NCBI GenBank assembly: GCA_016125085.1
Contig: WGMM01000004.1
Coordinates: forward strand, 151,074 to 215,073
Source of the DNA: a bacterium
GTDB taxonomy: Bacteria; Planctomycetota; Planctomycetia; Isosphaerales; Isosphaeraceae
Reading direction: 5' to 3'
DNA length: 64,000 nt
The notes under the pieces were generated by a model, which saw only the letters and a program-made list of their open reading frames with translations, ran no database searches and was not told where the DNA came from. This document shows positions 27,975-37,900 of this stretch, piece by piece (the first letter of the stretch is position 1; every line of letters begins with the position of its first letter). A program made the position numbers and the translations under genes.

Positions 27975-30521
27975 TCAATTCATGGCCGGGGCGATTGGCG
28001 CCGAAGGACGGCCCCGCAACTGCCCCCAGGCCAGAACCATCGCAAGGGCCAGCCAGCCCGCGGCGGAAATGGCCGCTCCTGCGTAAAAACTGGCGGGTTC
28101 GTAACGCATCGCCAGCTTCCATTGACCAGCCGAAGGAATCCGAACGCCCTGCCAGCCGCCATGCATCGGCAGGATTTCGACCGGAGATCCCTCACCGGAG
28201 CCGTTCGAAAGGGTCGCCCGCCAGTTCGGGTCAGCCCACTGGCTGACGATCCACAATTCAGGGCCTTCCGTTCGGCTTTCGATCGCGATTCGTTCAGGTC
28301 GGGCCCGCTCGACTTCAAGCGGCACGGCGGTTGCGGCGATGGCTTCCAGTCGATCGGGCCGTGTCGCATCAGAAAATTCGCTGACCCCCAGCGCATCCAG
28401 ATCCCGCTGAGCGACCCTCCATGCCCGCCCCAATTCACCGGGCAAATGCACCAGGGCGAAGGTCGAATTGCCACGCTGGGCCACTTGCGATGTCGTCAGC
28501 CAGCTCCAGAGTTCAGGGTCTTCGATCTCTTCGATTTCCGCTTCCGGCCGCCACTGGGCCCGCAGATTTCGCCAGGTCGGCGGGTCGATCAGCACATAGC
28601 CCAGCCCTGCCAGGCGTGCCGATTTTCTGTTCAACGCTTCGATGGGGTTGGAATAGACAGGATCGAGTGCCGGCATCACGGGCACGTCCAGAGTCCGGTA
28701 AGCCCGGATCGGCGAACCGCCTGCCGCCATCGGCAAGTTGCCCAGATCGCCGGCGATGGCAAGTGGCCAACTTCGTTTTCGAGAAAGTTCGCCGATGCGA
28801 GCGAGGACCGGGCTCTGATCCTTCACGCTTTTCACCGGGGCGAATTCGATAGGGCGATACTTCGCCTGAATCGCCCCGTCCGCGGCCATCAATGCGAATA
28901 GAAGGGCGACCATGCGTCGTTTCGATGCGCGAATCGCAAAGCTGCCTGCCAGGCCCGTGCAAATCAATAACAGCTGCGGGACGACTTCTTTTGCGTAGGC
29001 TTCTGTTCGATCGGTCGAAAATCGCTGCCGGTCCAGATTCGTATAAGGTTTGACATATGCCGGAATCGGTGCCGCCGGCGTCGCGGCGCTGCGGCGGACC
29101 CAATCCTGCCACGAGCCGACATCGTTCCAGCCCGGCATCGTCTGACGCCTGACGACGTCGACCTTGTCCAGAATCGGATTCGGTTCACCACGCGAGTTTT
29201 CGGCAAGGCGGATCAGGCCTTCCAGGCCTGCCACGGAAACGCTCGCAAGCACGAGCGTCAGCAGGAAAAACCTGCGAAGCGATCGCGCGGGAACTTCCTG
29301 ATTCGTCATGGCCGTATCCGACCCGCGAGCCGCGAGCATGGCCAGGGCGAGCGTGGCGGCCGCCGTCCAGCGGGCCGGGGCGCGAAAATACGAAAACCCG
29401 GGAAGACGAATCGCCAGCGAAAAACCAAAACCATACGGGCCGGCCGCCAGCAGCAGAGAAATGGCCAATGTGGCCGCGAGCGCCCGAGTGGCTGGGTCAG
29501 AGCGCCAGGTGCGTGTCACTCCGAAAACCGCGAGCCAGATCGGAACCAGGCCGACGTAGAAAAACAGCTCTTCCGGCGAAGTGTGGAACTGGTCCCAGAG
29601 CAGGGGCCGCCAGAACGGGAAACCACGGCCAAGGCCTGGCAGGATGAGCCCGAGCCAGTGCACTGGCGGTGCGGCGAAGCCAGAGAGATACTCCCAGTCG
29701 CGCTGATCGTTGGCCAGCTTCGCCAGCTCATAGGTGGGAATCACCTGGATTGCGGCCAGAATGGCCGCGACCGCCGAACCTGCGACGAGGGCGACGAGTT
29801 TCTTCGCACAAGTCGATGTCGACTTCCGATCTTCCGGCTCCATTCTTCTTTCGCTCATGGTGATTCCGGCGGCGAAGACGAAGCCGGTGACGAGGCTGAC
29901 GAAGCCCATCTGAAAGTGGCCGGTCAAAACGGGCATCGATGCGCACAGGCTCAATAAGGCGCATCTGGAAAGCAGGCCCGAATTCGCTTGTCGATCGGAC
30001 CGGACGACCTGAAGCATCGCCCACCAGATCCAGGGCAACCATGAAGTCGTCGGCCAGCCCCAGTGATGCGTTTCATGAACGAGGAAAAATCCGGAAAAGA
30101 CGAAAACGACGGAGCCCAGAAAGGATGCGGCGGCTGAGCGGCCAAGGACATTCGCGAGAACCCAGCACCCCAGCGCGGCCCAAAGGGCGTGGACGATGCG
30201 ATCGGCCGCATAGGCCCATTCGAGAGGAAGCAGGCCATACAGGATAAGGTGGGGTGGGTAAAATGCGCCGATCTGGCTTTCCGCGAGGGCCGGGAAGCCG
30301 TAGCCCCAGAGGGCGTTCCAGAGAGGCGGGCGAGTTTCGTGTGCTGAGCGGCCGAGTTCGCTCATGAGGCCCAGGCCGAAGCGGGTGGCATCGCCGCCGA
30401 CGGGCAAAAGCGAAACTCCGGAAGGCGAGATCCAGACCAGCGTGAGCACCAGAGTGAGAATGAGCCACAAGGTTCGACGGGCCAGAAGCTTGTGCACAGT
30501 CATTCCGGAAGCTTGAGACAT
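27975..30521 (-). CDS. YfhO-like polytopic membrane protein (putative GT-C fold)
   Basis: An 848-residue protein. About the first 470 residues are dense in membrane helices, beginning WLILTLVLTLVWISP, and include conserved-looking loops such as GGDATRFGLG, FPALAESQIGAFYPPHL and FSGFFLVHETHHWGWP. These resemble YfhO-family (GT-C) proteins, which in Gram-positives transfer sugars to teichoic acids. The extracytoplasmic C-terminal half (about 480-810) is beta-rich, and a final helix (ISAAGWLALAMVLAWGQL) closes it. The donor-binding acidic loop is only suggested (GGDATRF). Starts at 30521 and 30503 are both possible. It diverges from csrA. Confidence 0.65.
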   Translation of the reverse strand: MSQASGMTVHKLLARRTLWLILTLVLTLVWISPSGVSLLPVGGDATRFGLGLMSELGRSAHETRPPLWNALWGYGFPALAESQIGAFYPPHLILYGLLPLEWAYAADRIVHALWAALGCWVLANVLGRSAAASFLGSVVFVFSGFFLVHETHHWGWPTTSWLPWIWWAMLQVVRSDRQANSGLLSRCALLSLCASMPVLTGHFQMGFVSLVTGFVFAAGITMSERRMEPEDRKSTSTCAKKLVALVAGSAVAAILAAIQVIPTYELAKLANDQRDWEYLSGFAAPPVHWLGLILPGLGRGFPFWRPLLWDQFHTSPEELFFYVGLVPIWLAVFGVTRTWRSDPATRALAATLAISLLLAAGPYGFGFSLAIRLPGFSYFRAPARWTAAATLALAMLAARGSDTAMTNQEVPARSLRRFFLLTLVLASVSVAGLEGLIRLAENSRGEPNPILDKVDVVRRQTMPGWNDVGSWQDWVRRSAATPAAPIPAYVKPYTNLDRQRFSTDRTEAYAKEVVPQLLLICTGLAGSFAIRASKRRMVALLFALMAADGAIQAKYRPIEFAPVKSVKDQSPVLARIGELSRKRSWPLAIAGDLGNLPMAAGGSPIRAYRTLDVPVMPALDPVYSNPIEALNRKSARLAGLGYVLIDPPTWRNLRAQWRPEAEIEEIEDPELWSWLTTSQVAQRGNSTFALVHLPGELGRAWRVAQRDLDALGVSEFSDATRPDRLEAIAATAVPLEVERARPERIAIESRTEGPELWIVSQWADPNWRATLSNGSGEGSPVEILPMHGGWQGVRIPSAGQWKLAMRYEPASFYAGAAISAAGWLALAMVLAWGQLRGRPSAPIAPAMN

Positions 30522-30695
30522 TCTTGCAAATTCGCCGCTGTGATTACTTTTTTACAATCCGGCTTGTAAAAAGGTAAAGAAATCGTCGTCAAAATTACAA
30601 AATCGGCAAGGAATCGGGTGTCGTTCGGTAGATTTTTCCGAAATTGAGAGAATATTTTACGAAATCGCACAAAATTTGTGGCCTTTTGGAGAAAT

Positions 30696-30710
30696 TGGCA
30701 TTCCGGTTGC
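30696..30710 (+). promoter_or_regulatory. Sigma-54 (RpoN) -24/-12 promoter upstream of csrA
   Basis: TGGCATT, four bases, TTGCA: GG (30697-30698) and GC (30709-30710) are exactly 10 bases apart. The region is AT-rich. Transcription would start near 30722, giving an approximately 80-base leader with a strong AAGGAG ribosome site. It is the only second site in the window of this quality, the other being before dnaK. Confidence 0.75.
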
Positions 30711-30802
30711 AATTTTATCGACCGATGCCAAGGTGGGCATCCGGATTTGCGACGACAATTGACGTACGACTCAGCAACGCAGATTGACAAGGAGAGTGCA
30801 CC

Positions 30803-31009
30803 ATGTTGGTCCTGAGCAGGAGGCTCGGTCAACGGTTCCAGATTGGCGACGACGTGCGAATCACGATCGTGAAAGTCGACAGGAACTCCGTTCGCATCGG
30901 CATTGAGGCCCCGGCCGACGTGACCATTCGTCGTGAAGAGATTCTTGACGACCTCGAAATCGAAGAAGAGCCTCACGCTTCGCACCGGTTCAAGGCGGAC
31001 GCCGCCTGA
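30803..31009 (+). CDS. csrA: Translational regulator CsrA
   Basis: CsrA/RsmA binds GGA-containing loops in mRNA leaders and represses or stabilises messages. The 68 residues start MLVLSRRLGQRFQIGDD, with VRIGIEAPADVTIRREEI near 30-48, the classic CsrA core. Arg44 and Arg45, usually part of RNA binding, are present. The tail is acidic, then ends HRFKADAA. AAGGAG lies 9 bases before the ATG and itself contains a GGA that CsrA could bind for self-control. It stands alone under a sigma-54-type promoter. In many bacteria csrA sits near flagellar genes, but no flagellar gene is visible here. Confidence 0.95.
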   Translation: MLVLSRRLGQRFQIGDDVRITIVKVDRNSVRIGIEAPADVTIRREEILDDLEIEEEPHASHRFKADAA

Positions 31010-31093
31010 GCCTGCAAGGCCGAAGTCAGGCACGCACGGCACGGCCGCCAGATCGCGGGTCGTGCCTCACTCTGAGAGAAAATCGCAAGCTTG

Positions 31094-31119
31094 ACGCCGA
31101 CGTCGATGGACGTCGGCGT
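31094..31119. terminator. Terminator between csrA and the nucleotidyltransferase gene
   Basis: A perfect 11-bp stem ACGCCGACGTC/GACGTCGGCGT with a GATG loop. It lies between convergent genes. On the minus strand it is followed by a T-containing tail (GCGATTTTC) about 10 bases on, so it probably serves the nucleotidyltransferase and possibly both. Confidence 0.7.
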
Positions 31120-31186
31120 ATGCATGCGCCTGGCCGCGATCGACTTAGGTTACCGCAAGCCGTCGCAGTCGCGTGACACGCGGAAA

Positions 31187-31954
31187 TCATTTCCAGGCTT
31201 CTTCGATCGCATCGTGAAAAAGGCGGTCGAGCACGTAAGTGTCGCGGCTTCGGTCTTCGAAGTCGGGGATCGCCTTTGCCCGTTCGTTCAGTTCACGTTC
31301 CAGATACCGGCTGACCGGTTCGATCCGGGGCCCGCGGCCCAGTTCGCCGCTGGCCGCTTTTCGTTCCAGCAGGCGATCGATTTCGTTCCGCAGGTCATCC
31401 GGCAGATCGATCCGGGCCAGCATGTCCGCGAACCTCATCGGTACCGGCCCGAAGCCCTGTTCGATCCACATGACGGCAAACAGCGGCCGAAGGATGTAAA
31501 AATACTTCTTCAGGGCGATTTCGTCGCTCTTGTGCGAAACGCGGTAATTCGTGTTCGCCATGCTCAGGTAATGGTGCCATGCCGTGGTCGGCCGGAAGAG
31601 TTCCGGCACGAGCTCGCGGACGCGTGCGGCCGTCGATGTCGATTCGTGGTAGACGATCGGCGAATCGAGCCATTCGGTCGTCACCGGGTTCGATTTGCGG
31701 AATTGCCGCAGGAACTTGCGTAAATCCCAGCCGTTGATGTCCAGGTCGCCTTCGATCGGCCGTTCGATCACGTCCCGGGGTTCGTCCAGCCCCAGGTATT
31801 TCTCCCGGGACCGGACATAGACGAACCGGACGTCGTAATCGCTGTCCGTGGAGGCGAACCCCCACGCCCTGCTGCCCGACTCGCACGCGAAGAGGATGCG
31901 GACATCGTCCTCGCGTGCGATTTTTTCGAGCCGGTCGACAATCACCTCATGCAT
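31187..31954 (-). CDS. RlaP-type predicted nucleotidyltransferase
   Basis: A 255-residue protein of the RlaP (COG3541) nucleotidyltransferase superfamily. The active-site motif is GSRAWGFASTDSDYDVRF (27-44), with the metal-binding aspartates Asp39 and Asp41. Further landmarks are WDLRKFLRQ, NPVTTEWLDSPIVY and KKYFYILRPLFAVMWIE. RlaP proteins are often found near RNA ligases, and the substrate is uncertain. The ATG at 31954 is preferred for family fit and a nearby GGGAGA. A GTG at 31996 would overlap the macroglobulin stop by four bases (GTGA). The gene directly follows the giant gene, an unusual pairing. Confidence 0.85.
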   Translation of the reverse strand: MHEVIVDRLEKIAREDDVRILFACESGSRAWGFASTDSDYDVRFVYVRSREKYLGLDEPRDVIERPIEGDLDINGWDLRKFLRQFRKSNPVTTEWLDSPIVYHESTSTAARVRELVPELFRPTTAWHHYLSMANTNYRVSHKSDEIALKKYFYILRPLFAVMWIEQGFGPVPMRFADMLARIDLPDDLRNEIDRLLERKAASGELGRGPRIEPVSRYLERELNERAKAIPDFEDRSRDTYVLDRLFHDAIEEAWK

Positions 31955-31992
31955 CGCTTTCCGATTCTCCCGGCCATTGACGGGCCGAAACG

Positions 31993-34900
31993 TCACTTCA
32001 CCGACTCGACCTTCACGCCCTTCGAGCGGTTTTCGTTGTCGAACCGCTGTTCGAGACGTTCCATCTGCCGCTGGCTGTTCTGAAAGTTGAGGCCACGCAG
32101 GTTGCGGTCGAGCGCTTGACCACCCTCGGCGGCCTCTGGTCTCGCCAGCCCTGGCATCTGGGCGGGCGTTGCCGGTGCGAAGCCCTCAACCATCGTGCCA
32201 CCCAGAGGAGTCTTGCCGCGATAGAACGCGAACCGGCCTGCCGACTGACGGACGACGACGGTCACGAGCCCCTGGAGACTGTCCTGAACGAAAACGCCGC
32301 GCAGGTCGGTCGTACCGTCGCGGAAGCCCGGCGAATTGGTTGCCGATAGCTTCACCTGAAGGTTCGAAAGAGGCTTCGACGAACCGGCCTCGCGAGCCTC
32401 GACGCGGACACGCCCGGAGGCGGCGTCTTCCATCACTTTCAGGTCGATCGGCGTGGCCAGAACGATACCCGATGCGAACAGGTCGTCGGCCCGGGTCATG
32501 ACCAGATACGCCCCCTCGCCCGGCAGATCCAGGGCGATTTCACGTTTGCCATCGGCAAAATCCTTGCCGGTGCCAAGGTTTTCCTTCGATTCTTTCAGTG
32601 GACGGATGCCGGCCAGGTCGACGGCGTCGATCTTGTCCAGCGTCCGTTTCGACAGATACAGCCGGAGCAGGTCGACCGGATAGATCTTCAGCTCCATCGT
32701 GGCGACGTTTCTGTGGCTGACTTCAATCTTCGCCTTCACCGGCCCGCCGGCGGCTGTCGTCGGCACGACGGTCACTTCGGGCAGGCTCAGATGCTTCCGT
32801 TCCAGTGCCTTGATGGCCACTGCGGCGTCCGGGAATTCGCCGGAGACCTGGCGGTAGCTGTCGAGGGCTTTCGGGAAGTCGGCCCGTGCGTCGAAGATCT
32901 GGGCCATGATGTAAATGGCCTGGTTCCGGTTCGGGCTGGGGCGTTTCACTCCGCCCGGTTCTTCGTAAACCGTTTCCGAAATTTTCCGGGCGATCGCCAC
33001 GGCTTCGTCCATTTCGCCGAGGTCGAACCGGGCAAGTGCTTCGGCGAACTGGAAGCTGTCCAGGAACCGGCTCTTGGGGTAAAGCCGGGCGGCCCGCTGG
33101 GCGATGCTCACGACGGTCTTGTCGGCGTCCAGCGAAGCCAGGTCACCCAGGATCGCCAGGTTCGCCTCGTCGGCCAGGGGATCATCCGGCGTCAGCGTCA
33201 GGAACAGCTGAGTAAGGGCGACCGACTGCGCCAGAAGCTGCGAACGAGTTACGTTCGCTTTCAGAAGCCGCCGCCGCGTTTCGGCATTCGTGTTCGATTC
33301 GTCCGCAAGTTGGGAGAGCCAGCGGGAAAGGCCGAAGAAGTCGCTCTGCCGGCCCGCCGAATTCGGATAGGCTTTCCAGAGATCGAGCAGATAGGCCGCC
33401 GCTTCCAGGGGACGTTCGGTGCGGCGGAGGGTCTGGGCAAGCTGGACGTCTTCCAGATAGCCTGAGTCGATCATGGCCCGCCAGACCAGCAGGGCTCGTT
33501 CATGTTCGCCGATGGCGGCGTAGGCATCGCCGACGGCCTTGATCTTCTCTGTCGGGATCACGAGATCCGGGGCCTTCGACTTCAGAATTTCGAAGTCCTC
33601 GACGATCTTGCGTGGCTGTTTGCCGGCGATGTGAGCGTCCAGCAGCATGCGGGCCGCTTCGCGGGCCACGTGGTCCTGCATCGTGTATTTCGCGGTCAGG
33701 GCTTCGAGCGGACCCGCCGATTCGGCGATGCGGCCCTTTTCGAACAGCCGTTGCCCGCGGGCGAAAAGCTCGTCGGGCGTCGATTCGTAAGGGTCGGCCG
33801 ATTTCGTTCCGGCAGGCGGGATGGTCAGTGAGGCCTCGTTCGAAGCATGGGCCAGTTCGGGGTGGCTCAAACGATACACCCGGGCGGGGCGAATGCGTGA
33901 CTTGCCTTCGAACGCGCCGAAGATTTCGTAGGTGATCGTGGTATCGCCGTATTGATGCGGCGGCAGATAGAACCGCAGACGACCCCGGTCCTGCTCGGTG
34001 CGGAGGATGTCGCCGGAGACGGAGCCCTCCACCAGCCGAGCGCCGGAAGGCAGCGTGTCTTCGACCACGACCGGATCTTCAGCCGCTCCGGGCCTGATCT
34101 GATTCGGAACGGAATGCACGGTCAGGCTCAGCCTTGCCCGGCCACCGACCGGCACTTGGGTGACAAGGTTACGGAACTCTTTGGCGTTGATCACCGTGGA
34201 GAATCCGGTCGGCAATCGAATGCCTTCGAATTCAGGTTCAGCGGCCTGCCACTCCCGGTTCGCGATCGTCACGAACTTGCCTTCAGCCTTTTGCTCCGGC
34301 CCGTAATCGCGGGCAAATCCGGAAAGCTGCACGCCGTAGCCGAACCGGGCCCGGCCTTCGACATCGAAGCGGACGACATTCCTGCCCTGGCGCACCGCAT
34401 CGGCCGGAACGTTCCAGACACGCACAGGGGCCCCCTCAGCCCCGTCGACGGTGATGGTTTCGAGAGGTTTGTCGTTCACGGTGATCGTCATGCGGTAGCG
34501 GTCCTCCGCTCCCTGGGCCCGGCCGTACCAGGTGGAAAGAGCCGCCACGGCCGCGCCTTTGGCTTCGTACGGAATCCAGCCGGGGCCGAAGCGGCGAGAC
34601 ATCAGCCAGGCCACGCTCTCGGGAAGGGCTTCATCGCCTGGCCTGACGGAAGCCAGCGCCCACGATGCCCAGGCCGTGGTGATTTCCTGTCCAGCGACGC
34701 CCGCAGGCCAGTACCGGCGAACGGGTTTGCCGGGTTGGGCGGGCAGGGTGCGGCTACGGGCGATCAGGGTCGTCATGGCTTCGTCGGCGAGGTTGCGGCG
34801 TTCGATCTTGAGCCACGCCAGGACAAGTGCCGCGACTTCGACGGAGTCGAGCGATTGCCGGTCGCGGTGCAGGGTGTTGAGTTCCTCGAAACCGATCTTG

Positions 34901-37900
34901 CCCGTGAGAGCCAGGGCGATCGCCTTCCAGGGCCGGGCCATATCGCCGGAAGAGGCGACGTAGACAGCACCTTTTTCGAGCGATTCGCCGGGGTCAGCCA
35001 CGCCGGCGATTTTCGCCTGGGCCATGGCGATCACGACCTTGGCCGAGATGGCCGGTACGCTCACGGTTTGTTGAGGGTTGCGAGCCGCCTGGAGACGAAT
35101 CGGCCCCGGGGCCACGATCGGCCAGCCGCCGTCGGGGTTCTGGCGGGTCGTCAGTTCGGCTACGAGGCCGCGAATGCGGTCGACCAGCCTGGTTTGATCC
35201 AGAGCTGTCGCGGCGCCACCGACCTGTCGCAGATAGGTCAGTGCGGAAGTCGCGGCGAGAAGATCGGCGGCCCGGTCACTGGTCGTGTCGCCGATCGGCG
35301 GCATGATGCAGCTCCAGCGGTCGCGGGGCATCGGCCAGACTTCGGCACCCAGAGCAGCCTCAAGAACCTGACGCTGGAGCGTCGGCGAGAGGCTGACCAT
35401 CATCGAGAGATTCTCATAATTCCGCCCCGCAGGCAGTTCGACGAACACCGTCGCGTCGTCGCGGGCGGAACCGTTTTCGGACGCCAGCACCGGCGTGCCC
35501 CAGGGCTCGGCCGGCACGGTCACAGTTTCACGGTCCGTCGTTCCAGCCGCCGTGGCTGAGGCTTCGAAGCGGACTTCACGTGTCGCAGGCACGTCGAACT
35601 CATCGAAGACGATCGGCGTGACGCCGTCGCCTTCCAGCAGGATCGTCTTCGGCTCGCGCGTCGAACGGCCGTCGAGATAACGTTCCAGTGCGACAGTGAC
35701 TTCGCCCTTCACACCGACGTGGTGCAGCCGCGCCATGGGCCGGATGCGGTCGCCTTCGCTGAGGTGGCCCGGCAGGACGAGTTCGACGAAGAAGGGCTTG
35801 CGGATATCGAGGTCGGCCGTCGTCTGCCCCAGTAGCGTGTCGGCGGAAGTCACGCCGTAGGCAGCGAATTCGTATTCGCCCAGGGCATTCGGGGCATCGA
35901 ACCGTACCGTCGCCTTGCCGGCTTCGTCGGTGACGATCGAGGCGTTCCAGTAAGCCGTCTCGATCGCTCTTTGCCTTGCGGGTGCGGCTTCCGCCAGGCC
36001 GCCGCCACCCATGCCACCCATGTCGGCCATGGCGGCTCCCAGTGCGACATTCGCCTCGCCTGGTTTGCCGAACATCTGGTCTCTTTTGTCCTTCTCTTCG
36101 CCTGCCATCTGCTTCCGTGCCAGCGCTTCGGTTTGAGGGGCGTTTTCGCGTGCCGAGCTCCTTCCGCCAGCCATCCGGCCACGTAACCCGCCGGATGAGG
36201 CATCGGCCGAACCGCCCATGCCCATCATCGAGGTTCCGGCCTGGGCAGCCATCGGGGCAGCGGCGGCAGGCGCGACGCGTGCCGGAGCCTGATAGCCCAT
36301 CATTCCGCCAGCGCTTGACTGGGAATTCAACGTGACGGACCGTCGAGCTTCCTCGCGCCCTGCCGCGTTCGCAGCCTCGGCCAATTGCCGTTCGGATTCT
36401 TCGACCAGCGATTCCGGCACGGGTATCGTCGACGGACGATATTCGAACACGTTCGTCGAGACGGTCGAAAACGCACCCAGGCGGGTCTGGTCATAGAAAG
36501 TCCTGCTCAGGTTCGGCCGGTTTCGCTCGTCGGGGAACAGCCGCAGCAGGGCCTTGTCCACAAGTGCCATCGAAATCTCGGCCACGGCGGGCTTGTCGTT
36601 CTGGTCGGTGGCGAGCAGTTCAGCCTCGACCGGTTCGCCGGGCTTCACCTGACCGGCTTTCGGCTTGAGCGAGAGCTTCAGGCCACGGTCGACCGTGATG
36701 TCCAGCCGGGCCGAGTCCTGCTTGCGTTCACGCATCCGCGTGACGCTGACAGTCAGGTTCGGGAAGTGATCGTCGATGACCTTCCACGTCAGGCGGTTAT
36801 CGCCTTCTTTCACTTTCTCGATGCGATATCCGAGCATCCGGTCCGCCTCGAAGCAGACGAGCACCAGGCCGCCGGCATGACGTGCGTGCAAGTTCGCAGA
36901 GGCATCGGCTCCGAGCTTCCAGGTGGTCGAATCGGCGAGCAGCCTCAGGCCGTTGGGGTCTTCCAGGCCCGAGACTTCGACGGTCATTTCCGCCGTCACC
37001 GGACGTCCGTAAGTATCGGCACCGGTCAGCCGCAACACGTGAATGCCGCCCCGTTTGTCCTCGACCTTGACGTTGGCGACAGCTTTGCCGGTCGCCGCGT
37101 CGGTTTTGACGGTCGTGCGTGAGACTTCGTTCTCGACGGTCCGCCCGGCTTCCGTCGAACGCCGTGCCACCGTGAGGGTCAGCGACTGGCCCGTCGGCTT
37201 GCCCAGGGCGTCGTCGGTCGCGATGTTCACGGGGATCGTTTCTTCCGCAAGATAAGTGCCGCGAGTGGTCGAAAGCCGGGCCGAAAACGAAGCCCCGGGG
37301 ATGGCGAAGCGGGTCGTGGCGGCAAGCCCCTCTTCAGGCAACTGTGCGGTGACGGAATATTCCGCGTTCTCGTCGAGGTCTTCGGTATCGAATTCGAAGC
37401 TCGCCGCACCTGTTGCGTCCGTCACGAGATCCTGCGACCGGCCGCCCGGCAGCTCCAGCCGAATCGCCCGTGATGCCAGCGGAGTGCCATAGGAATATCT
37501 CGCCGCGACCTTGCCCTTGAGCTTTTCGCCCCGTTCCACGATCGGCTTGTCGAGATTCGCTTCCAGCACGACCTTGGGCAGTTCGTACGTTTCCACGGCG
37601 AACCGGCCCGTGAACGTCGACCCCCCGGGCTGGAACAGCCGCACGGCGTATTCGCCCAGCGGCGCGGCCGTGTCGAGCGGAATCTCGGCCGAGAACGTGC
37701 CGAAGCGTGAGATGGTCATCGGCCGGCTGTCGATCCGCCGGCCATTGCTGTCGACCACTTCCAGCGTGTAAACGGCTCCCTCACGGGTCTCGTATTTGCT
37801 TTTCGTGACTTCGCGGATGATCCCGCGCAGCTTCACGGACTGGCCGGGTTCGTACGCCGGACGGTCGGTCAGGATGATCCCCTTGGCCGAAAGCCCGCGG

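Noticed and set aside
33952-35559. A 535-codon plus-strand frame opposite the macroglobulin gene
   Set aside because: Antisense shadow; the minus-strand protein continues through with clear domain structure.
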